Shown one piece after another: positions 59,051 through 64,000 of a stretch of DNA of 64,000 nucleotides (position 1 is its first letter; each line of letters starts with the position of its first letter). The notes below the pieces were generated by a model that saw only the letters and a program-made list of their open reading frames with translations, did not search any database and was not told the DNA's origin. The DNA comes from an uncultured Prevotellaceae bacterium. Lineage in GTDB: Bacteria; Bacteroidota; Bacteroidia; Bacteroidales; Bacteroidaceae. Location: positions 1-64,000 of the forward strand of contig CAMZCM010000014.1 in assembly GCA_947305005.1 (NCBI GenBank), given 5' to 3'. The translations under genes and the position numbers were made by a program.

Positions 59051-59848
59051 ATGAAGAAATATATCCTTGATCTTGTGGTTCGACATACGATGATACCACG
59101 TCCTGGTTATGTTTTATTGCAACTTACAGATCCGAAAAATCCGCTTCCGGAAATGTTGCCAGGGCAGTTTGTAGAGGTGCGCGTTGATGGCTCTTCAGAG
59201 ACATTTCTGCGCCGTCCCATAAGTATAAATATGCTTGACCGTTCGACCAATGAGCTTTGGCTCCTTGTTCATACTGTAGGTGCGGGCACGCGCGCGCTTG
59301 CGCAATTAAAAGAAGGTGCAGTTGTTAACGTCGTCCTGCCCTTAGGCAATGGCTTTACGTTGCCAGAAAATAATCTCCAGAATGATAACTCAGATGGTGG
59401 ACGATATCTTCTTGTTGGAGGAGGTGTGGGAACGGCTCCTCTGCTTTATTTGGGGAAGGAACTTGCAGCGCGAGGCAGTCGTCCTGTATTTCTTCTTGGC
59501 GGGCGTTCAGCTGGTGATCTTCTGCAGCTTGACGACTTCCGTCAATATGGTGATGTCTATCTGACTACAGAGGATGGAAGTGCTGGTGAGCGTGGTTTTG
59601 TCACTCAACATAGTTTGTGGCAGCAATCGGGGGGGTATGCTCGCATTTGTACCTGTGGACCTAAGCCTATGATGGTGGCTGTTGCGCGTTTGGCTCGTGA
59701 GAAAGAAATATCTTGTGAAGCGTCACTTGAGAATCTGATGGCTTGTGGCCTTGGTGCTTGTCTCTGCTGCGTTGAAGATACGACCGAAGGTCATGTCTGT
59801 GTCTGCAAGGATGGCCCTGTGTTTAACATTGATAAATTGAAATGGTAA
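59051..59848 (+). CDS. pyrK: Dihydroorotate dehydrogenase electron-transfer subunit PyrK
   Basis: Protein of 265 aa. FAD-binding ferredoxin-reductase fold ([25 protein letters not shown]), then the C-terminal 2Fe-2S site [21 protein letters not shown]. It passes electrons from PyrD flavin to NAD. Its TAA overlaps the pyrD ATG (TAATG). Confidence 0.95.
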   Translation: MKKYILDLVVRHTMIPRPGYVLLQLTDPKNPLPEMLPGQFVEVRVDGSSETFLRRPISINMLDRSTNELWLLVHTVGAGTRALAQLKEGAVVNVVLPLGNGFTLPENNLQNDNSDGGRYLLVGGGVGTAPLLYLGKELAARGSRPVFLLGGRSAGDLLQLDDFRQYGDVYLTTEDGSAGERGFVTQHSLWQQSGGYARICTCGPKPMMVAVARLAREKEISCEASLENLMACGLGACLCCVEDTTEGHVCVCKDGPVFNIDKLKW

Positions 59849-60756
59849 TGGCTGATTTAAGTGTAAATATAGGTAATTTGGGACTAAAAAATCCCGTGAT
59901 GACGGCTTCTGGAACGTTTGGCTACGGCCTTGAGTTTGCTGATTTCGTTGATCTCAACCGTCTAGGAGGTATCATCGTAAAGGGGACGACCCTTGAACCT
60001 CGCCAAGGCAATGCCTATCCTCGTATGGCTGAGACTGCTCACGGTATGCTGAATTGCGTAGGGCTTCAGAACAAAGGTGTTGACTATTTCTGTGAGCACA
60101 TCTATCCTGAAGTCCGCAAAATGGATACAGCCATACTGGTTAATGTCAGTGGAAATAGTCCAGAAAGCTATGCTGAATGTGCTCGTCGCATTGCTGCTCT
60201 CGATGATATTCCTGCCATAGAACTGAATATTTCGTGTCCCAATGTCAAGCAGGGTGGAATGGCTTTTGGTGTCACCTGTGAAGGGGCTGCTTCTGTGGTC
60301 CGTGCAGTTCGTGCTGTCTATCCCAAGACACTGATTGTAAAACTGTCCCCTAATGTGACTTCTATTGCAGATATAGCCCGTGCGGTAGAAGCTGAAGGGG
60401 CTGATGCCGTCTCGCTGATCAATACATTGATGGGTATGGCTATTGATGCAGAGAAACGTTGTCCTGTTCTCAGTATTGGTACGGGTGGCTTATCAGGGCC
60501 CGCCGTAAAGCCGGTTGCGTTACGGATGGTTTGGCAGGTTTATGATGCGGTGAAGATTCCTATTGTTGGCTTAGGTGGTATCATGAATGCTACAGATGCT
60601 GTTGAGTTTATGTTGGCAGGAGCAACAGCTGTGGAGATCGGTACAGCCAACTTCATAGATCCCTCGGTAACCATGAAGGTCATTGATGGCATTGAGGATT
60701 ATCTCCAACGCCACAACTTTGCCAGTGTACGCGACCTCGTCGGTGCTGCTCACTGA
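59848..60756 (+). CDS. pyrD: Dihydroorotate dehydrogenase, class 1B
   Basis: Protein of 302 aa starting [27 protein letters not shown]. Class 1B features: the FMN barrel, [11 protein letters not shown] with the catalytic Cys, and [27 protein letters not shown]. It oxidises dihydroorotate to orotate in pyrimidine synthesis and forms a heterotetramer with PyrK, encoded immediately upstream with overlapping codons. Confidence 0.96.
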   Translation: MADLSVNIGNLGLKNPVMTASGTFGYGLEFADFVDLNRLGGIIVKGTTLEPRQGNAYPRMAETAHGMLNCVGLQNKGVDYFCEHIYPEVRKMDTAILVNVSGNSPESYAECARRIAALDDIPAIELNISCPNVKQGGMAFGVTCEGAASVVRAVRAVYPKTLIVKLSPNVTSIADIARAVEAEGADAVSLINTLMGMAIDAEKRCPVLSIGTGGLSGPAVKPVALRMVWQVYDAVKIPIVGLGGIMNATDAVEFMLAGATAVEIGTANFIDPSVTMKVIDGIEDYLQRHNFASVRDLVGAAH

Positions 60757-60774
60757 CATACAGAACGTTTGGTC

Positions 60775-61392
60775 TTAACGGATGAAGTTTGTAGCGATGC
60801 GGGGCTCTAATTCTGGATGCCCCTCCTCTCTGACATTCAACTTCTTGATCATCCAAGCCATGTTGCGAGCAAGCGTACGCATGGTTTGCATGCCTTCCTC
60901 GTCCTGTGCGGCCTGTCCTGGTGTCTGTCCATAAGCCATGTTCCAGTATTGTGAGCTGACGAGCGGCATATTCATCATCGTGAAGTACTTATTCAGACGG
61001 TCGAAAGCGGCTGAGGCTCCGCCACGGCGGCAGACCACTACGCTGGCACCGGGCTTGAAGCGTAAATCTGGCCCTAATGAGTAAAAAACTCTGTCGAGCA
61101 AAGCGCAGAGGGAGCCGTTGGGCCCACCATAATAGACGGGTGAGCCGATGATGAGGCCATCGATGCCATCTTTTACGACTCTGAGCACTTTATAATATAA
61201 TTCATCGTTAAATGTGCATTTGCCTGTTCTGCCACACATGCCGCAGGCGATGCAGCCCTGTACGGCGTGTTTGCCGATACTGACGATTTCTGTCTCGATA
61301 CCATTTTCTTTCAGTGTCCTTGCCACCTCGCTGAGAGCCAAGAACGTATTTCCCTTTTCTCGGGGGCTTCCGTTGATCAATAATACTTTCAT
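60775..61392 (-). CDS. Flavodoxin-fold NAD(P)H-dependent FMN reductase
   Basis: Protein of 205 aa. The start at 61392 (MKVLLINGSPREKGNTFLAL) was chosen because the FHA gene ends at 61400. The phosphate-binding loop is GSPREKGNT; GCIACGMCGRTGKC gives a cysteine cluster as in iron-sulfur flavoproteins; GLIIGSPVYYGGPNGSLCALLDR is the flavin-binding segment. Likely a cytosolic flavoprotein that handles quinones or other electron acceptors. Last gene of a minus-strand operon convergent with pyrD. Confidence 0.85.
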   Translation of the reverse strand: MKVLLINGSPREKGNTFLALSEVARTLKENGIETEIVSIGKHAVQGCIACGMCGRTGKCTFNDELYYKVLRVVKDGIDGLIIGSPVYYGGPNGSLCALLDRVFYSLGPDLRFKPGASVVVCRRGGASAAFDRLNKYFTMMNMPLVSSQYWNMAYGQTPGQAAQDEEGMQTMRTLARNMAWMIKKLNVREEGHPELEPRIATNFIR

Positions 61393-61399
61393 GTTATTT

Positions 61400-62005
61400 C
61401 TATCTGCTTTCGGCGGTAGTCTCTTCTTCTGTTGAACCGGCTGCACGCAGGATCATTGTGGTGGCACCAATGGTAATAATTGTTCCGTCTTCAATGCGAA
61501 GTCGTTCTTTGTCACGAAGAATGGTGTTGCCAACGAATGTACCTGTGCCGTCGGGGGTCGCATCACGTAAAGTGTAAATGAAATCCCCTTTTTTGTTACG
61601 AGAGACAGTGATGATGCAATGCGTTGTATCGATACTGGGATCCACAGTTTCAATGGGAGCGTTAATATTTGATCCTTTGACATAGCGTCCGACGATGTTG
61701 TCGCCCATTTGAAGCGGGATGGTCTGCTTGTAATGGAACACATTTTCAATGACGATCAGTGCTCCACAATCTATCTGTTCTTCGTCATTCCTGTTGGCGA
61801 TGTCCGTGTAAATGTCTGTCTTTGAGGATTGGGCCAACTGCCGTTTCTCTTCTTTGCGAGTGGCTAATAGCTTATTAACGCCAATACGAACACCAAACTG
61901 GCGATGACATTCAGGGCATTCAAACACCAGTGTCTGTCCTTCGGTGTAGCGGGTTTCGTCAAAAGTGAGGTAGTGGTCACATTTAGGGCAGCGGACTCTT
62001 TTCAT
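61400..62005 (-). CDS. Zinc-ribbon and FHA domain protein
   Basis: Protein of 201 aa. Residues 1-38 hold a zinc ribbon (CPKC...CPEC). Residues 85-190 are an FHA domain: IVGRYVKGSNINAPIE, DPSIDTTHCIITVSRN and DGTGTFVGNTILRDKERLRIEDGTIITIG, in which N-x-x-L/I is readable. FHA domains bind phosphothreonine, so it probably reads a Ser/Thr kinase signal; no kinase is in the window. It begins 1 bp after the HU-SPOR stop codon. Confidence 0.88.
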   Translation of the reverse strand: MKRVRCPKCDHYLTFDETRYTEGQTLVFECPECHRQFGVRIGVNKLLATRKEEKRQLAQSSKTDIYTDIANRNDEEQIDCGALIVIENVFHYKQTIPLQMGDNIVGRYVKGSNINAPIETVDPSIDTTHCIITVSRNKKGDFIYTLRDATPDGTGTFVGNTILRDKERLRIEDGTIITIGATTMILRAAGSTEEETTAESR

Positions 62006-62006
62006 A

Positions 62007-63020
62007 TTATCGTCTCATAACCCAAGAATAGGTAAATTCTTTACTCGAACGGTGTAGCTCGATGTTGTGGTTGGATGCTTCCTCTTCTGTTGCATAGCCT
62101 TCAAGTACAACACGTGTCATCTTTCCGTTGTTGTAAATGATGGCATTCTCAAAACCACGTTTTTTTAGGTCATTGACGTAACGTTCTGCATTTTTCAGAG
62201 TTACATCACTGGCAAGTACAATAAGAAAATCGTTTGGCTTTTCGACTGCGATGTTCTCTTCTTGCCCACCTTCTTGACTTTCAATTGTTACCATCTCCTT
62301 GTCGGCTGTCACTGCATCAGATTCAGTCATTTCGATTTCAACGTTCTCGTCTGGAATGACAACTTGCTGAGTTTGTGTGGGCTGAGTCGGTAAGACGGAG
62401 GCCTGTTGTGACGAATTGGTGGGGTTGAAGTCAATAGGGATGGCAAAAAGCACGCAAATCAAGATTGCTGCAGCACTAAATACTGCATAACGCAAAGCAC
62501 GTCGGTTGATATGAATGATGATGTGGCTTTCTGTATTGTTCTGAGAATCACGACTTGTCTGCTTACGTTTTTGGGCAATCTTCTCATTGCGTTGGATGGC
62601 CGTCAATTTAGGCATCACAAAAGCATCCAAACCAAAATAGGAGGGAGTGGTGGCGCCTGCCTGACAGGGCTCGAAACAGACGTGACCGTCTTCGTCCTGT
62701 GTAAAAACGCCAATACTTCCGAAATCTACCTGACCATCAGCTAACAATTGTTGGCGTAGATTCAGCACCATGCCTTGCACCATGCGTTTAGCTTCGGTTG
62801 TCTGGCAGTGGTGTACAGTACGTACAAGACTTACGAGCAGTCCGTCATCCTCAACTACTTCCGGATTAAAGCGAACCATACGGCTGGGTGGGAAGAATAA
62901 GTTTTCGGACTCTACTCGACTAGCATTACTTTCGTGGACTACAAAAGCGCCGAACTGTGGTACTACAACGCAGTTATGCGTAAGTAACAAGTATTCAATA
63001 TGTCGGGATAGATTATTCAT
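62007..63020 (-). CDS. HU-like (CCDC81-type) and SPOR domain membrane protein
   Basis: Protein of 337 aa. The start at 63020 (MNNLSRHIEYLLLTHNCVVVPQFGAFV) is supported by the -7 box at 63027-63034. Residues 1-130 are the two bacterial CCDC81-like HU domains (VVVPQFGAFVV, GQVDFGSIGVFTQDEDG). A membrane helix at about 173-195 (YAVFSAAAILICVLFAIPI) leads to an acidic/Gln-rich linker and a C-terminal SPOR domain (DFLIVLASDVTLKNAERYVNDLKKRGFENAII). SPOR domains bind denuded septal peptidoglycan, so it is likely a division-site protein. Confidence 0.85.
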   Translation of the reverse strand: MNNLSRHIEYLLLTHNCVVVPQFGAFVVHESNASRVESENLFFPPSRMVRFNPEVVEDDGLLVSLVRTVHHCQTTEAKRMVQGMVLNLRQQLLADGQVDFGSIGVFTQDEDGHVCFEPCQAGATTPSYFGLDAFVMPKLTAIQRNEKIAQKRKQTSRDSQNNTESHIIIHINRRALRYAVFSAAAILICVLFAIPIDFNPTNSSQQASVLPTQPTQTQQVVIPDENVEIEMTESDAVTADKEMVTIESQEGGQEENIAVEKPNDFLIVLASDVTLKNAERYVNDLKKRGFENAIIYNNGKMTRVVLEGYATEEEASNHNIELHRSSKEFTYSWVMRR

Positions 63021-63026
63021 CGGGTG

Positions 63027-63034
63027 CAAAGTTA
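63027..63034 (-). promoter_or_regulatory. -7 box TAACTTTG for the HU-SPOR operon
   Basis: Minus-strand TAACTTTG ends only 6 bp before the ATG at 63020, implying almost no leader. Confidence 0.5.
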
Positions 63035-63094
63035 TAAAAAAACTTTGGATTTCACATCTCATTTTGACGAAAAATTTTATTCTTATCACAAACT

Positions 63095-63125
63095 TTTGTT
63101 GACTCAGTACTTTTTTATACATTTG
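63095..63125 (+). promoter_or_regulatory. Full promoter of the UvrD-like helicase gene
   Basis: TTTG (63095-63098), 19 bp, TACATTTG (63118-63125), 54 nt upstream of the ATG. Confidence 0.75.
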
Positions 63126-63179
63126 CAGCAATTATGTTAACAGTTAACCATCATTTGTCATCATCATAACCAAAAGCTC

Positions 63180-64000
63180 ATGCGCCCACTTACTGTTTAT
63201 AAGGCTTCAGCCGGTTCTGGTAAGACTTTTACTTTGGCCGTACAGTATATCAAACTGCTGTTACAGGCAGAGGATGCGGGTGAATATGCCCATATACTTG
63301 CTGTTACGTTTACCAATAAAGCGACAGCAGAGATGAAGGACCGTATTTTGAGTCAATTGTATGGCATTGGACATGGTTTGCACAGTAGCAGTAATTATTT
63401 TCAAGCACTTAAACAGGCCTTGAATGATGAGGAGCAGGACTATTCTGATGAAGAAATAAGATTATTGTGCAGACGGGCTTTACATGATATACTCCATGAT
63501 TACAATCGTTTCCGTGTTCAGACGATAGATGCCTTTTTTCAGACAATTGTCAGAGGAGTGGCACATGAATTGGGGCTGGCAGCTAACTTGCAAGTAGAAA
63601 TAAGTGATACCGAGGTGCTGTCAAAAGCCGTGGATCGAATCGTGGACCGTTTGCAAGATGACCCGCAGGTATTTGCATGGTTGATGAGTCTCGTGCGTGA
63701 TCGTATAGATAATGATCAGCGGTGGGATGTGACTCGTGATGTCAAAAACTTTGGACGAGCCATTTTTAATGAAGATTATCTAATACGTGGTGAAAAACTA
63801 CGTGCAGTATTGAATGATACGGCATTCATGCGATCTTTTATCGCTCAATTGCAGGAAATAGAAACCACAGGGATAGAAAGTGTTAAGATGTTAGGGACTC
63901 GCTTGGAAAACACTGTGGATAAGGCCAATGTGACATATGCGGATTTCTCTAATGGTCAGACTTTATCTTCGTTTGTAGAGCGTCTAAAGACAGGTGATCT
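63180..64000 (+). CDS. UvrD/RecB-like helicase-nuclease, 5' part
   Basis: The frame is open from ATG 63180 to the window end (273 codons, partial). MRPLTVYKASAGSGKTFTLAVQYI carries Walker A (SAGSGKT); HILAVTFTNKATAEMKDRIL is UvrD motif Ia; FRVQTIDAFFQTIVRGVAHELG is motif Ic. This is the start of the RecB/AddA-like helicase of Bacteroidetes, part of double-strand break repair. The partner subunit should lie past the window edge. Confidence 0.92.
   Translation, partial: MRPLTVYKASAGSGKTFTLAVQYIKLLLQAEDAGEYAHILAVTFTNKATAEMKDRILSQLYGIGHGLHSSSNYFQALKQALNDEEQDYSDEEIRLLCRRALHDILHDYNRFRVQTIDAFFQTIVRGVAHELGLAANLQVEISDTEVLSKAVDRIVDRLQDDPQVFAWLMSLVRDRIDNDQRWDVTRDVKNFGRAIFNEDYLIRGEKLRAVLNDTAFMRSFIAQLQEIETTGIESVKMLGTRLENTVDKANVTYADFSNGQTLSSFVERLKTGD

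Noticed and set aside
1-64000. CRISPR array or prophage module
   Set aside because: No regularly spaced identical repeats with unique spacers were seen, and no phage structural or integrase genes; the tandem arrays found lack spacers.

Overview
The window looks like a chromosomal segment from a Bacteroidales bacterium, most likely Prevotellaceae-like. More than a dozen genes are preceded by the Bacteroidetes primary-sigma promoter, a TTTG or TTG, 19-20 bp, then TAnnTTTG. Shine-Dalgarno sequences are not obvious. The gene content fits: DUF4837 lipoproteins, a GH92 mannosidase, a GH109-type oxidoreductase, a FadL-like porin, a DUF3078 protein, a BspA-type repeat lipoprotein, a class 1B PyrD with PyrK, and a large CotH protein ending in a type IX secretion sorting domain. 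One tRNA gene (His) is present, with no rRNA.

Layout. Positions 1-240 hold a direct-repeat hairpin element. From 0.3 to 14.7 kb genes run on the minus strand: DUF3078, engB, yidC, S9 peptidase, MFS transporter, CotH protein, YjbH-like protein and a small lipoprotein. From 14.8 to 17.5 kb are a GlcNAc-kinase-like gene, a probable small RNA and DUF1846. From 17.6 to 23.7 kb, on minus, are GH92 and a very large glycosyltransferase/DUF4922/SpoIID fusion. From 23.8 to 33.3 kb is a patchy accessory region: GH109, Fic protein, a membrane-tethered HTH regulator, a DUF4160/DUF2442 pair and several broken genes. From 33.9 to 46.3 kb follow a BspA-like lipoprotein and a housekeeping cluster: rlmN, DUF4837, pdxA, sigma-54 activator, lptE, TPR, secG, GH115-like, ffh and folD. 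From 46.7 to 64 kb are a REP-associated transposase, tRNA-His, an MscS channel, a second DUF4837 gene, FadL, menA, a CPBP protease, an HsdR_N nuclease, amn, holA, an XRE regulator, pyrK-pyrD, a minus-strand FMN-reductase/FHA/HU-SPOR operon, and the start of a UvrD/RecB-type helicase.

The most striking system is a REP/RAYT pair. Four inverted pairs of a G/C-rich hairpin repeat share one geometry (reverse copy, AT-rich spacer, forward copy). They sit in operon junctions or inside coding sequence and are translated in frame. FolD and a DUF4837 lipoprotein, which are unrelated, thereby carry the same 16-residue peptide, [16 protein letters not shown]; RlmN takes its C-terminal tail and stop codon from a repeat; and the glycosyltransferase/SpoIID fusion carries a full pair in its linker. 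The only transposase-like gene in the window (46708-47886) is an HUH/Y1 REP-transposase domain fused to a C-terminal DprA-like Rossmann domain. A second, unrelated in-frame repeat family, encoding VTVPEGS and PEGS units, occurs four times in two exported or membrane proteins (S9 peptidase, YidC), with a decayed copy in GH92.

Other points are four 11-bp-phased GCAAAC sites upstream of the gene that follows the HTH regulator, a palindrome inside the Fic promoter, three gene remnants explained by deletion or frameshift (LMW-PTP, BRO/DinD-like, outer-membrane barrel), and arrays of 21-23 bp degenerate tandem repeats in two long intergenic regions. All functional calls come from reading motifs by eye; no database search was run.
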